Positions 50,301-62,790 of a stretch of DNA of 64,000 bases are shown in pieces. The first letter of the stretch is position 1. Each line of letters begins with the position of its first letter. The notes under the pieces are model-generated. The model did not search any database. It worked only from the letters and a program-made list of their open reading frames with translations, and was not told the DNA's origin. This stretch comes from Muricea muricata (taxonomy: Eukaryota; Cnidaria; Anthozoa; Malacalcyonacea; Plexauridae). The DNA lies in contig OY979719.1 of assembly GCA_963855995.1 (NCBI GenBank), forward strand, positions 806,001 to 870,000, given 5' to 3'. The translations under genes were made by a program, and so were the position numbers.

Positions 50301-53300
50301 TTCATACATGCGTATCCCATTACCTAGACTCGCTGGGGACAAATCAAACGGTCATTGTTAGAGTATCAGCTGCTCATGGTCACGATACCAAAGTGAATGG
50401 TTCACGAACGAGTATGACGCCTTTATGGCAATATTATAGGATTTAATAACAACCACAATTATAGAAAAAGTAGTAAGAGTGAATATGCCGTGACCACGCA
50501 AATCCAGTACCGTGCAAACGGGGTTTTCGTGGAAATGAATTATAATTTTGAGGGACTTTATTTAAATCGAAATTCAAACAGAGACCTGTTGGTGTTGCGA
50601 AAAATCCATCAACTATAGCTCCTTCTGGAGCAATCAAATACACTTCCGTACGATGCCGCTGCACTGTTCTCACCATGCACTATAAGCTACGGATGGGAGC
50701 TGATAAAAGCAGGGGTATTTTAACATTTTGTTTCAGTACACGAGTCACATCCGTGCCCAGATTTCACTATGATGTAGCACGCAACTTCGACCATGAATGC
50801 ACAGAGCGCACGCCACAAGAGATGACGCCGAGCATCGCACAACACATTATTATCACAAGTATACAATCTCAAACGTACTTCATGACATTTCGAAAGAGAA
50901 GTCACATAGTAGGTAGTAGCTATGACAGTATGTTAAGGCGTACTGCTCTGCAAGCATAAACACTTTCATTATTTGGTAAGTTCAGCTTCCGGCAAAGCAT
51001 GTTTTTTTCAATGAATTCCTCATTCAATATTACCAATATTGCTGATTTAGTGCCAAAAAAGAGCACTTTCGATATCTTATGACAGACTATAGAATGCTTC
51101 GAATGTTAAATTCAACCTTGACTGGCTTGAATCATCGTACCATTCATGCATCATGCATTGAAATTGTTAGCTATTTGTTGAACTTGTTATCTTTCACCAT
51201 AAATTCTTTCAATTCAAGAGCGGTCTATACGCCGGTACTGACGCAAAGCTACGCGAGGCAGTTCTGTTGATTCTGTACAAAGAACCGGCAGACCACATAC
51301 TTTAAGAATAAAAATATAACTAAAATCAACATCATTGGTGCTCACCTCGCTCATGCGTCGTTTACTCATTGGTTTATACACTTCATGATTGAGCGAGGCC
51401 GATTGACTTCGGGCCCAGGCACTTTGTCTTCTTCTCCTCTCCATGTTCGGCGAGTTTTCTAACTGTTTATTACAAGATGAGCGAACTGAACTCTGTATAG
51501 AAAACAAACAAAAATAAACTGTTACGATATGACGTCGGAACTTGCGTATCTGTCATCAACTTAGCGTTAAATGAAAGAAGCACACGTTATATATAATTAA
51601 TTCCCCGTACTTTCCCGCCCAGTTGCGGTATGCTCCAAGTTAGACTGATGGGTGGTTTGGAACGAATTCGATTTGGTTAATATTGGCAGATTAGATATTT
51701 GTAATATTTTTAATGAAAAACACACGTGATTTACGATTAAGGAAAAGTCTAGTGCCAGATTCTACACAGCCATACTATGAAGCAAGGTTGAGATATTGGC
51801 GTTTGTAAAATTTGGTTTTTAGCCAATCATTTGATGATGTAATATTAATCACTGCTTTTATACTTTGCATAGAGAGTAATCTCGACAACACAAACAGACA
51901 ACACAAATTAAAAACAAATGCGGATGGATTGGAAAAAGTATACAACTAAGAGGAAAACAAACAAGCGAAATACACGACCAAAATTCTGGGGTTTTCAGCC
52001 AGTTCTATTCATCGCAATTCGCAGCAAATAATCGCTGGGCAAAAAAAAGTTGGACAAATATCAAAATACCATTGAAATTCACCTTAAACTCGAATCGACG
52101 TCAGAGTAATGTCGACCACATCACAGTGGCCTTGTGTCAACAACACCTCTTCCCTGCGGGGTACTTCCCTGCGAGGTACTACCTCGTCATGTTACGTTCT
52201 ACCTTAACGGGTCAACGCAATACCTGCCACTAAACGATCTTCAAAACAAATTGGATGACGGCAAAGTAGCTATAGTTCCAAAAACATTACGAAAACGTAG
52301 ACTACACATAAATTACACGCTCGCTCGCTCTTGCTCAACGCTACTTCCGGCTTGGTGCAAGGTCAATTCATTGGCATCACATAGGACAAAGGTGTAGGTT
52401 CAACATGAGTCTCGGACTTGTGTATTTTTCCACTCGAATGAAGAGATATAAACCCTTCAGACATTGCGATGTCCTAAATTTAATCAGCAAAGATCGGTAG
52501 CCTTTAACTTAATAATTTTTGCATAACGTGAATGAATCACGTTAGATTCACTTTAGCGGCTACCAATGAATCACTTTAGCATACCAATGAATCACTTTAG
52601 CCTACTAAAGAATCACTTTAGCCCATCAATGCAACCATAGTCTTTCCGAAGGTTTTCCCTCAACGACTCCATTCAGTAAAGAATTCGCTATTAAAGGACA
52701 ATGGCACTAAAATTTTTTATTGCCCAGATATAAAGTGTTACCTTCCCTGGTAATGAATATAATATTAAGACCTCACGAATCGTTTTCGTTCCGGAGTTAT
52801 TTGCATGTTATTTGACTGCTAATTTACTTCTTGGCGGCCATCTTGGCTCGTATTTTCGAAAAATTATCTTTGCGTCACATGACCAGAATGACGTAGATAG
52901 CCGGCTAGAATCAAAACATTGCTCAAACTTGTCGCAAGATCGGAGATAGAAGTTCTTCTGGCGGATGTGATTGAGTGCTTTCTATATATATCATTGCAAA
53001 AGCATTGAAGTATTTGCCAACTGAATTCGTCCTATACTTTAGTTAGTTCACACATTCTTACGACAAGTGTGAATCATGCTTTAAATAACTGGCTCGGTAT
53101 TTTTGCGCACGATATTGCAACCGGTTATTAAAGTATTCTCGTAAGTATTTTGCTTTCCTAATTATATCATTGTAATACCTTGTTGGATTAGAAAAATATT
53201 TTGGTAATATACAGCCTTGAGAACAGAAGATACCAGCACATATATTCATGCTTGACAACATCCAATTGAAAATATTTCCCCATAGAAACATAGCTGGATG

Positions 53301-56300
53301 AAAATATACTTCCAAGGAACACTTTTATTAGAGTTTTTACCAGTCTTAAATTCGCATTTTTCCTTGCTACTAATTATCGTTCTAAAACCTAATGGCGTAA
53401 TGCGTTATATTTTGGTGAACATATAAATAGAATCCCAAACTTACCAAATGAGTATGGAATATTTTCCATTATTAACTGTTTATTTTAATTGTTTGTCAAC
53501 CAGAACACACAAGACGTTTCATTTTGGTCTCATCTTTGTGCTAATACCCAGCAACTGTCTTTGTCTTAAATTCTTTCCATGCCCATTAATGACCATTATT
53601 AAAATCAAATGAATCAGCTACATGTTTCAAATTGCACAACTTATGTATGCGAGTTTGTTTGATTTATATTGTCTAATGTTGTATCATATGATAATTTCCA
53701 AAGCCAAGTTGCTATCCATAAATAATTGAGACGATATATAGGAATACTTGTGATAGTATCATAATCCTGCTATAAAATTAACTTATGTTTGTGAATATCT
53801 CAACACAGCTGTTTACCTATATCAACGATTTGTTGTTAACAAATAAAAACATATGGCACCCACGATAGTATCTCTACATAGCTGCACCCAAACACGCAGT
53901 ATGATCAAAGTTAACTTTGAAGAAGTCATTCCAGTAAATTTAACCAATTGTATAATTTGTAAATATGATTTTACAGTGCAACTAGACAGCAAACTTACCA
54001 AACAGTTACAGATCTGACAGGTAAATTTATAAAACAAACACACGAATAGCTCCTACGAGTGCTTGATTGAGAAGGATGCTTTCCGATTATAAAATTACTG
54101 TGTAAATATTCCGCTCCAGAACAAGCGACTTTAGCTGGCCAACACACTTGTTCACAATTCGGTACGGTAGACACGAGCCATTTATGTATCATATCAATAT
54201 TGTTTGGATATATAACGAAACTACGTCATGATGAGTGGGTGGCTCAAGCATAACTGGTCACGTTCAAAACGCTGGTTGGTATTTTGGGCACATATTATTG
54301 GCACATATAAGCTATGGCCGTGCAATAACATACTTGACGACTCACAAGTCCTTTGTCAAGTTTTGGCGTTGATTAAGAATTTATCATAATTAAGACCTTC
54401 CTGAGTAGGCTTCTTCTATTCACAAACTTACAAATACTTTCAGTGAAGACAATGTGTAATAGTGTCAAAAATATAAAATCTGGAGCATATTCAGTGCCAA
54501 AATGTGTTTACTCATTAAGTGGCCTAAACACAGCCGTACTTAATCCATCCCGTGAGGGGTAACGTGTTTCGATACAAAATTCCTGAAAAACTGATTTATT
54601 ATGTAAGAATATCCGATTAAAATCCATCAGGATAAGGTCATGGAGCTAATAAGGTCATACAAGTAAGAACGTGACGGGATGAGCAGATGAGCACACACAG
54701 CAAAAAATAAACAACCTGTTCTGGCCTGATGAAAACAGCAATGAACAATGTTTTGCTGCCAACATTGTTCAATGTTGTCAACAATATTGTTCAACATTGT
54801 TACACCTGATTGCAGGCTAATTCAGGCTCAACAACACTGAACAATATTGTTGACTACATTGAACAATGTGGGCAGCAAAACATTGTTCATTGCTGTTTTC
54901 ATCAGGCCAGAACAAGTACCACATAAACAATTTGTATTGAGGGTATAATTATCCTACCCAGTTCGTGGGTATCGGTCAGTCAGCAATAAAAACTTTACTA
55001 ATGTGCGCCCAGGAACTGAATTCAAATAAGGCCTTTATATTTATATAAAAAAGGCCCAATCAATTGTAAGGAATCTCATGTTGTTTCCAAGACCACGTAT
55101 CGCTAGTGTGTGCATGGTTCTCCTTTTTTTTTAAAGTTTAACCTTGATTGTGTAGGATTTTTAAAGTGTAGGTTGATTGTTCAGGGTGTGTAAGCTACAA
55201 GAGTAGTTAGAAACTGTTCGTTTAACTCGTTACTAATCTAACAAGGAATTTGAATAGAGCAACTAAACTATAAGCCCATGCATTATTCGTTTAAATTTGT
55301 CAACATAAACTTGGAGTGTTTCACGCGTGTGTATGAAAATCGCGGGCAGTACAACATTGTTTTCGCCATTTCATTGTTAACTTGAACACAGCCCCACATT
55401 TCGCCCCTTGACTATTGTTGCGTGGGTTGGAATGGTGAAAACAGAAATTTTCAGGACTCATCAGGCTAGCACATTCTTTACTATTGATATACATGGTGTT
55501 CATCTGGACTGCTTGCTTGGTTTCAAAAAGCATTATCAAAAATGGACAAAAATATGAGTGTTTGCTCATGAAGTTGACTGCTGACCAGTATTTTGACTCA
55601 TAAAGGTAATGCTCTCATCCAGTATTGCTGGCTCAGATTACTCTCACATTTGTCAGCGTTCGTGACTTCGAATCGATAACGCAAACCTCAAGTCAAGCAC
55701 CTGATCAGCATGCAGCCCAGATCCATATACTTGTGTCAACGTTTTTTATTATGGAACTGAACTTCGAAATTTATACTGTAACTGGACTAACCTCGACAGG
55801 CGTTTCCAAGCTGATGTTGTCGGTGTCATCAGAGTCGTCAAACAATATATCGCGATTATTCCAAGTGTGCTCAACTGCTGATAGTGCCGATATGGGTAGA
55901 CTAAGTCTCCTCCTCGCCAAGTCGTAAGACGAAATCTTAATTAAACACAAGTGGAATGAAATTTAAGAAATGAAATTAATGGAATGAAGGAATTAAAGAA
56001 GGAGAATTAAAGAAATAAGAGAAATTAAGTATATTGCCAATATACCTGACGAATGAGTGGAAGAGAAGTAAAATATTGGTAACAACAAGAGATATTGGTC
56101 ACTCGAGAAAATATAATTCATAACTTTAAGGGGACATGCGATGCAAATTTTAAATGTTTAATTTTGAAATATCACACACCCAAACCGACCTGGCCGCGTA
56201 GCTCAGAGCATTAGGCTAGCATCCCAAAGGACATAGGTCCGATTCCTGCCCAGGCCAGGCATATTTTTCAGCCTTCCCAGAGTGAATATAGAATGGGGAA

Positions 56301-59300
56301 ATTTAGAGCTACAAATGCAGCAAATGCTGTTGAAAAGTTTAAAAAAGATTCCGAACACTAAAGACTGTTTTCTTTTGGACAGAATCGACCAAGCGGTTCT
56401 TGAACTCTCTTATCCGACAAATTATTCTCCGGAAACCTTCAAAACATGCAATCTTAAATGCTGACACTTTGGGAACCTGTTAAGCAGTTTAAGTAAATCT
56501 CACGCAATCAGTTTATAGATAATTTCAGTATTTAGCTCCTAAACGTGACTCGTATTGGCTTTAGTTCACGCTTCACGCTTTTAAGAAAGGAAATGAAATA
56601 TATTAGTTTTCCGGGTTTTATAGATATTTTGTGCCCCGGTGTGAACACTGTTTTATAGTTATAAATCATGCGACAAAACTTGTTTACCTTTATAGCTAAC
56701 ATCACATGGATATTTTATAGGTCGAGTTTAGTCATGCACGTGTCTTCATTCTGACCTTATACTCTGTACAAAACTTTGTGAATTGTCATAAAAAAAACGA
56801 GGCGAAAAGATATAAATTGAGTGAGTGGGTGTCAAGGAGAACATGATATGTAAACCGTGATTTACTGTAAACCGTTGTATTTCGTTTATCGAATTTTCTC
56901 GAAGCTTTAAAAAATTTGATTGCTTGTTTCAATATCCATGTACGCCAACCGTTTTGCAGTAACTGTATTTTTGCTCACATAGATCTAAAAAGCCGGAGTA
57001 ATAAGAACAAAGAACATCGTACACTGCATTGACAAAGACACTTATCAGCACTTTGAGTTCATTTTCAATTGGTCAATTTCCATCACAATAATGTTGTCTG
57101 CTACAGTTTGCCACCCTTTAATTATCCCTAATATGACAGAGCGTGGGAATACAGTACATGCACGATGCTCAAAGACATTTAGCTTTAGGGTAATTTCGTT
57201 AATTTTGTATAGCAAACGTGCAGGGCGTATGCAATAGCTTTAATGCATGACCGCGAATCAAAGAAATTTTACACCAGATGGAATTTGGCTCTCTTCAAAT
57301 GCACTTACAGTTATTCAGCCAAATATATAGGTAGTTAGCACTAAAGGGAGTTTAATTTATTCTCTATATACTCGCGTAATGTGATAACATCTTTGTATAG
57401 TGTGATGTATATGTATATATAACCCCTTATACAATGAAACAAAGACTTGATTTTATCGAATAGTCGGATTCCACAACAGTTGGATTCCAGGCAATTTTCT
57501 CCAAGTATTTCAGTGTTCAAAAACCTCATTTTAGCTTAAAGATTATTTCGTATGTTAAGAGTCTTTAAACAAATAACATAGCAATGTGTCAGCGCTGATG
57601 GTGGACCAGAAGACGAAATCGCTGACCTAAATAGCGAAGTCAAAGATACGTGTGTAAAAGTCGAGTAAATACCATCAGTACTTTCCGCCAATTTGATAAT
57701 GTCACCTTGTTCTCTCATTTTAGGAAAAATAAGATGAAAAATAGCACTACAGCGCAATGGATTGTCAAGGAACATGGTGAAATTGTCTATTTAAACCGTT
57801 AACGACGTTCCCTTGAACGACTGAAATCATGAAGCATTGGGCAAAATAAAACAACAAAGTCAAAGATGTCATAAAATATATATTACCGCTCAAGAAATGG
57901 GCTTGGCATACTTACAAGAAACGGTTCCTCTTGAAGAATACTTTCTTCTAAATCACAGATGCCATCATTTTCAGGAATCGAATCCTGCCTTCCCTGTTCC
58001 ATGTTTTCTTCCGAATTTTCTTGCTCAGTATTATTTTGTTCATCACTCCAGTTCTCTCGCACAAACTCCCTCATTGGACAAGGATCCGTCTTACGGTGAA
58101 CTAGACCAGGCCTTCGGTGACGAGGTGATTTTTCCACCACAGTATTCGTACTTGTAGTTTCTTCGAGGAGTGTGCTCAAAGTATTGCTGCTGAAGATGAA
58201 AAGCGAAAGATGTATTTAAATACTAGCGAAGCGTTAATTGCGGATACACATGCAAGCAAGCTGCGTATCACCGCCTACGCTTCTTTTAAACAGACAATGT
58301 AATATAGACTGGGTAACGTATCAACCTCTACGCGTATGATAAAATCATTTACCAATTCATTGATCTGATCAGACGAGTACGCATTGATTCGTATCCCCTA
58401 ATTGTGGATTTAAGTTTTCGTGACATACCCTTACGCAATAATAACTTTTACAAGGCAAATTTGTCCTCGATCAATATTTTTTTAAAGATGTTTATAATTC
58501 GTATATTTTGGTCAGCTTGGCCTGAAAGCATTCTCATATAAGCGGTACTGCTGTGTTGGTATATACTGCATGTAATCTTGCCATGGTTATTACTACATCT
58601 AAACTGGAGTTCATTGCAGGTTGTATTCTTCTGATCAGGCTGCTGTTGTTTATCTGGAGTATTTGAAATCATATGAAAGTAATTCTTTTGGAAAATGGTG
58701 CTCCAAACTTATACCCATGAATGCAACAATACTTCAGACATCCTCAATTCTTTTACGTACCTGGAACGTGTATTCTAGAATTCCACAACCATGTTTTGCC
58801 ACCCTATAATTACCCTACCTTTATACGGAAGAGCGTGGGTCCTAAAAGTATAGTATGTCTGTACTAGGGTTGGGCGATATTTAAAAAATCAACTCACGAT
58901 TATTGTCATGGAAAATATCGTGATAATCGATAATATCGCGATTAATGAAATAGAAAAAATGACCATATTTTTCAAGTACAATTAATATAAAAGCATGTAT
59001 AAACTTGTATATAATCTTATTAAAGACAAATCAACAACAGATTAAAGTAATACGAAGGCTTTTTCTTCTCTAATATTTACTGTTCATAACTGTTGTAATA
59101 TAAAGTGTACTGTTCAATTTTATTCCATGTTTTGTGGAAGGAAAACTAAATTATGAACATGCAGTACAACTACCACGAAAAGCATTTACAATATTCGATG
59201 TCTTGCTAATACACTTTTTGAGGGTATATTTGTTGCTGGAATGCAAAGATACTTTCAACTTGTTTAGGATTCTGCAAGCTATATACATATTTCTAAGTAA

Positions 59301-62300
59301 TATCACGATAGTCATCGAACATGACGATAATTTCGATAAATCGTCACTCAAGTTTTTAGCTTCGATACGATAATCGCGATTGGAAATATCACGATAAATC
59401 AAAATATCGAAATATCGCCCAACCCTAGTCTGTACGTGCACGATGTTAAAAGACATTTAGCTTAGGTTTTTTAAATATCTGTATTTACTTTTCCCGGGAA
59501 CATTTCTGAAGAAACATTCCCAAACAAGCAGACGGCACGATTGCATTACTAAGATTAACCTAACCGGCTTTGGTTTAATGTTGGTTTAAAGTAAAAGCCT
59601 CTAAAGAATTTAGTGCATAAAGACTCGCCCAGAATTTGATCATGTTTTTGTCACAGAATTTCAGTAAGCCAAATAATCCTACTAGCAAGATTAATCAACA
59701 CGAAAGCTAAATCCAACTACTTTCTTTATACCAGACAGCTCTAATAGTTTCCTTAATGTAGTAATGGTTCCCATGTATGAATCCAAATTTATTACGAAAC
59801 TCTTAATACTGCATGATATATTTGTTAGTTCTTTTACAGCTATCGTTTCTTGTTGTTTCTTTAGATCGAATTTAAGGAATAGTTAAAAATTTTCCACATA
59901 TCGTCTAACTTCTTTACGCCCTAAGGTCTATCAAAGTAATTATGCTAGTAATCCTATACTGCTCTAGCTATATGGAAGAAGACACACGACAGGTCACATG
60001 ACACAAACATGGCAAAGATTACGGCGAGCACTGGGGGTAAGGAAGGTCATGTCATGTGGAGCTTAGGAAATCATAATTCATATTATACCACAGGATTAAT
60101 AAACGTTGCACAACTTAATTAGAACAGGCATGCCAAACAAATTGTTTACAATGAAAACCCTGGTGGACAGTAAGAATACGTCATGTTTACAGTCTTGGGA
60201 TTTTGCCGCATTTGTTTTACGAATAGTGCACGTAGTTTCGTTTTTTAACTGATGAAAAGCTTATAGAAGTTTTGCGTTTGGCGGGAATTAAGGCCGGGTG
60301 TAATGTCGTGCGTACTTGCACTTTAACCAGAGTTTATTGCAATAAGTTCATTTCAATCAGAGTCGAGGAAATTTTATTTTGATTTTAGCAAATTGCGTGG
60401 TTTTCGGGTAATTCTCATACACATGCAGTAGTAATACTTAGAGTTTATACAGCGATCCAATAAATCATCCAGTAAATTAATACAGCATTCGCCCTGGCAA
60501 TACTGGACAATTAAACTATGAGATGATTCTTAATGACTCAGTTTCTGTAGAGCTGACAAGGGCTAAACAGTGAAAATAAAGATAGTTTTGGCTTCCCATG
60601 GTGTATATACAGCAATTCCGGAGCAATATATCTTACATCTTTGATAGATATAATCCAGGCCGTTTAAAGTTTTAACTTATAGTTGAATCATCTACCTGCA
60701 TGAATAGGTCTAAATTTTGCAAGACTTTTATGAAATCTTGCAAACAATACTCGTAAGCTTTAACTTACTTTGGTAATTTAGCATCATCACAACTAATCTT
60801 TCTACTCCTCAGAGCTTTGGATGCAACTTGGTACTCCTTTCGAAGATGCCAGATATCCGAACTATCCTCGCTGTTTTCCTTCATTTCCTACAGGTTTGAA
60901 ATCAACTGTTAATTCTAAGTCAACCATAAGTGATCTTTATTCAGTAGAGCTCATATCACTCGCGATATTGCCGAGACTCTGCTAAGCATGACGTCAAAAA
61001 CCTTGTGGAAAAGTTTTGAAGCTGATAGATTTGGTGGTAAAGCCACCGTATAAACATCGTTTCGAACAACGTAAGAAGAATCTTTTTATACCTTCCATTA
61101 CAACAAGTTTGTAGTCAGTCATATAGTAATCAACATGCATCTATAAATCCCCCCCCCCCCCCTCATGAAATGAAACCACAAATCTAAACGCCTAATGGAC
61201 TTCAATGAGTCAAATGTAAAACACGTCTTTTTTCAACACGTCGGTATGCAGAAAAACGGCCTTATTGAAACCCTAGCCGATCCAAAGCAACAATAATCTC
61301 ACGTCCATACTTTATAATGCTTCCATGTGAAATAATCCAGGCTATAAAAACATGACTGCTCTCATATGAGAGTTGAACCTTACAATTACTTAAATAACTC
61401 AATCATTACCTTGTAGTAAAAAAGAAAAAACAATGAATAACTTGGACGTCAATGAGTGGGGTTCAGAGCGTCACTTGTATGTTGAGCATGTTAATATGTT
61501 ATCTATGCATATTCAACTATATATAATCCTGCAATGAAGTCATTAGCATGATCTAACACATGCATTTAACAAACAACCCAAGCTCTTGGTATGTTAATCC
61601 TGCGTGGGGTCGAGTGGAGGTGAAACTACTTGAAAACGAAATCTCAAAAGTAAGGATCCATTTTGGAAAAAAAAATCATACATGTATGCTCCTGGTTCTG
61701 AACTACATGAAAAATATCTCAAACGTGCAGTTGTTCATTGTGGGTAGAATTCTACAATATTCTACAATAGTTGTTGCTGTTAGAAATAACCCCAAAAAGA
61801 TCTCAAACATATGGTCTGTGATCCAGTGAAAGGTAACATTCTAGAATAACCTATAACAAGTACTTTAGTGAGGTAAAACTAAAAAAATAAAAAATACTAC
61901 AGGATCTTCAAGACTTTCAGAGAAACCGCAGAAAGCATTCTAGAATACAACCTACAGTGGACCCCCACGTTTGAAACATTTTTAGGTATAGTGGAGACAG
62001 AAACCAAGGTAGCTCATTCTAACTTATTCAGACGCAATGTATGCAGCATCCACTATGCTAGCTACCTATTATACTTTTTAGACATTTCGTTATAGCTCTA
62101 TCTATTGAATACGGAAATAAGTAAAATACGGTAATAAAACTATAGTTACTCTACAATGCGCCAGAAAAATTATAGTTTTGGTGGTTTTACTACTCGTTAT
62201 CTATCTCGAGGAATAGCCAGCAAGTACAGCAGCTAATCAAATGACCGAGCACTTGTATAATATATTAATATGATTTCACTACCATAATAATAATTCATTT

Positions 62301-62378
62301 ATTAACCTCCATAGATCTCCCTTCACAGCGTGCCAGCAACGTCTTCAATTTTGACAGTAAATACATTGAAATACGCAT
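41335..62378 (-). CDS. Dbl-homology Rho guanine nucleotide exchange factor lacking a PH domain
   Basis: This catalyses GDP release from a Rho-family GTPase, linking signals to actin. Eighteen exons (sub-entries) total 2793 nt, giving 930 residues. The DH domain is at about residues 312-505; N- and C-terminal regions are Ser-rich and look disordered. DH motifs: VAHEILQTEKNYIKALDTL (CR1), then VFTEPL, GDIFTKL, FMTLYSEYVNNFP, and the diagnostic SISAFLLTPIQRLPRYVLLLR followed by QLAKYTDPNHPD (CR3). After the DH helix the sequence runs into KRRRKRHIFKPR and Ser-rich tail, with no PH fold visible. That resembles DH-only GEFs such as ARHGEF33, but I cannot assign the subfamily. The last exon is the least certain. 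The start at 62378 is supported by phase only. Confidence 0.82.
42022..42240 (-). repeat. seven-residue tandem repeat (LSREHS-type) in the Rho GEF tail
   Basis: About ten 21-bp units encode variants of PLSREHS, QLSREHS, AQSCEHS and AFPPEHS, alternating in a 14-residue super-period. Several units match the basophilic kinase pattern R-x-x-S. At DNA level the complement contains repeated TTCACGTGACA, so CACGTG E-box palindromes recur through the array. Confidence 0.85.
42938..43172. mobile_element. palindromic MITE in a Rho GEF intron
   Basis: The left end AAGGCTGTTTTCCAGTTACG and right end CGGATAACTGGAAAGCAGCC are complementary, and the inner arms (GTTTTTCACACGTGCGTAC and GTACGTGTGAAAAAC) match. 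About 235 bp, between exons 14 and 15. It is the source of ACGTGCGT-rich sequence here. Confidence 0.82.
43723..46725 (-). other. Rho GEF exons 6-12, pre-DH helix and DH domain
   Basis: Exons 46620-46725, 45310-45378, 45113-45189, 44667-44858, 44352-44459, 44167-44262 and 43723-43880. Exon 6 is Arg/Ser-rich (ATRRRSVPHTVSLPTG). Exon 7 is a helical segment, KAAIRDLELWLLKRKK, leading into CR1. Exons 8-12 hold the complete DH domain. Exons 9, 10 and 11 are all phase 0 at both ends (192, 108, 96 nt). Confidence 0.85.
46726..48472 (-). other. Rho GEF intron, no additional exon recognised
   Basis: AT-rich sequence with no coding similarity. A 16-bp motif CTTATTCAACGTCACA occurs twice in tandem near 47453-47487. 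Confidence 0.4.
48473..48589 (-). CDS. candidate alternative first exon of the Rho GEF
   Basis: An ATG at 48589 opens 39 codons (MYTNMHVDEKSEESGS through WRRDSVVEE) ending at GTAAAG in phase 0. That matches the phase-0 start of the exon at 46725, so a shorter isoform of about 717 residues could start here and skip the first five exons. There is no AG acceptor needed upstream. The Ser/Glu-rich composition resembles neighbouring GEF exons. Supported by phase and composition only. Confidence 0.5.
48590..51345 (-). other. Rho GEF intron; promoter side of the alternative exon and a possible decayed element
   Basis: If the alternative first exon is real, its promoter lies just above 48589. A tandem duplication of about 31 bp (GATATATAAACACATCTGATTGG) is at 49500-49556. 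A perfect 13-bp-arm palindrome lies at 50252-50281. From about 50450 to 50960 base composition is more balanced and both strands keep frames of 75-95 codons open without recognisable domains; it may be a decayed transposon. Confidence 0.4.
52545..52645. repeat. tandem repeat of about 20 bp
   Basis: Four or five copies of CCAATGAATCACTTTAGC and variants (TAAAGAATCACTTTAGCC) occur in an intron of the GEF gene. Confidence 0.75.
54714..54916. mobile_element. palindromic MITE, intact copy
   Basis: The ends CCTGTTCTGGCCTGATGAAA and TTTCATCAGGCCAGAACAAG are complementary; the inner arms have AACAATGTTTTGCTGCC and GGGCAGCAAAACATTGTT. It is the same family as the interrupted copy at 24335-24913 and shows how that copy looked before insertion. 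Confidence 0.85.
55936..57915 (-). other. Rho GEF intron with a tRNA-like sequence and a repeated flank
   Basis: It contains a tRNA-like sequence at 56190-56258 and, at about 57095-57190, a copy of the sequence that flanks the hAT-like element near 58860. No exon was recognised. Confidence 0.45.
56190..56258 (+). ncRNA. tRNA-like sequence (possible tRNA pseudogene or SINE head)
   Basis: The ends CTGGCC and GGCCAG pair as an acceptor-like stem. TAGCTCAGAGCATTAGG resembles an A box and GGTCCGATTCC a B box of an RNA polymerase III promoter. A run of five T follows at about 56263-56267. The anticodon arm does not fold cleanly, so this is not a confident functional tRNA; no isotype is assigned. 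Confidence 0.4.
58190..60768 (-). other. Rho GEF intron hosting the hAT-like element
   Basis: Besides the element at 58865-59427 no exon or other repeat was recognised. Confidence 0.45.
58865..59427. mobile_element. hAT-like non-autonomous element with 8-bp target-site duplication
   Basis: Terminal inverted repeats TAGGGTTGGGCGATAT and ATATCGCCCAACCCTA bound 563 bp, flanked on both sides by GTCTGTAC (58857-58864 and 59428-59435). An 8-bp duplication and TAGGG ends are typical of hAT elements. Subterminal parts are rich in TATCG/CGATA motifs. The frames inside are short and carry no transposase. Confidence 0.83.
60888..62306 (-). other. Rho GEF intron 1
   Basis: No exon was recognised. A plus-strand frame at 61560-61829 has no domain or splice support. 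A run of C lies near 61150. Confidence 0.4.
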
Positions 62379-62790
62379 AGTAAACCACGTCAAAATTTCA
62401 CTCCGTTTAAGGTACTGCGATGTCTATTTTTACCAAAAGTTTGTCAATGTTTGCAAGCACTTCCTAGATCGCTCCTTCGCTCGAGCAGTCTAAGACAAAT
62501 ATGAGACCATAATTATCCAACATGGGTTTACAAATCTAACAACTGGATCAGCTATTTCCGATCTTAATCAAATGAAATGACAAAACCTTTAATTTTAGAC
62601 AAAGCATCCTTTTTTCCTCAACTTCGAGGTGCCTAATTCGGTCATTTGGCAGATTTTGCAAGGCGGTAGTTGCATACAATTTCTGCAAGTGTTACAGAAA
62701 AAATGATCTTTTTAAATGGCGGTTTGTTGTTGCAACAAAAAGTAATTATTTGAAACCGCGTGGCACGCGCTGAATTAACTTGGCACGAAA
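62379..62790. promoter_or_regulatory. candidate divergent promoter between the Rho GEF and a small plus-strand ORF
   Basis: The proposed GEF start (62378, minus) and the small ORF start (62791, plus) are 412 bp apart, head to head. No core promoter motif was identified with confidence. Confidence 0.3.

Larger units (their letters stand above)
51493..55791 (-). other. Rho GEF intron with tandem repeats and a MITE
   Basis: It contains a tandem array of about 20-bp units (ATGAATCACTTTAGC) at 52545-52645 and the complete MITE at 54714-54916. No exon was recognised. Confidence 0.45.
51346..62378 (-). other. Rho GEF exons 1-5, N-terminal region
   Basis: Exons 62307-62378, 60769-60887, 57916-58189, 55792-55935 and 51346-51492. 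Exon 1 opens MRISMYLLSKLKTLL; exon 2 carries SSDIWHLRKEYQVASKALRS; exon 3 is acidic (EENMEQGRQDS, LEESILQEEPFL); exon 4 carries YDLARRRLSLP and an acidic patch DDSDDTDN; exon 5 is basic (MERRRRQSAWARSQS). All splice sites are GT-AG and the phases chain, but the region shows no recognisable domain, so single exons may be wrong or missing. Confidence 0.62.

Noticed and set aside
50675-50959. 94-codon plus-strand frame in a GEF intron
   Set aside because: No recognisable domain or splice sites; could be a decayed transposon remnant but not supportable as a gene.
59134-59456. Frames of 79-101 codons on both strands
   Set aside because: They lie mostly within the hAT-like non-autonomous element and show no transposase motif.
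61560-61829. 89-codon plus-strand frame within GEF intron 1
   Set aside because: No domain, no splice context and AT-rich composition like the surrounding intron.
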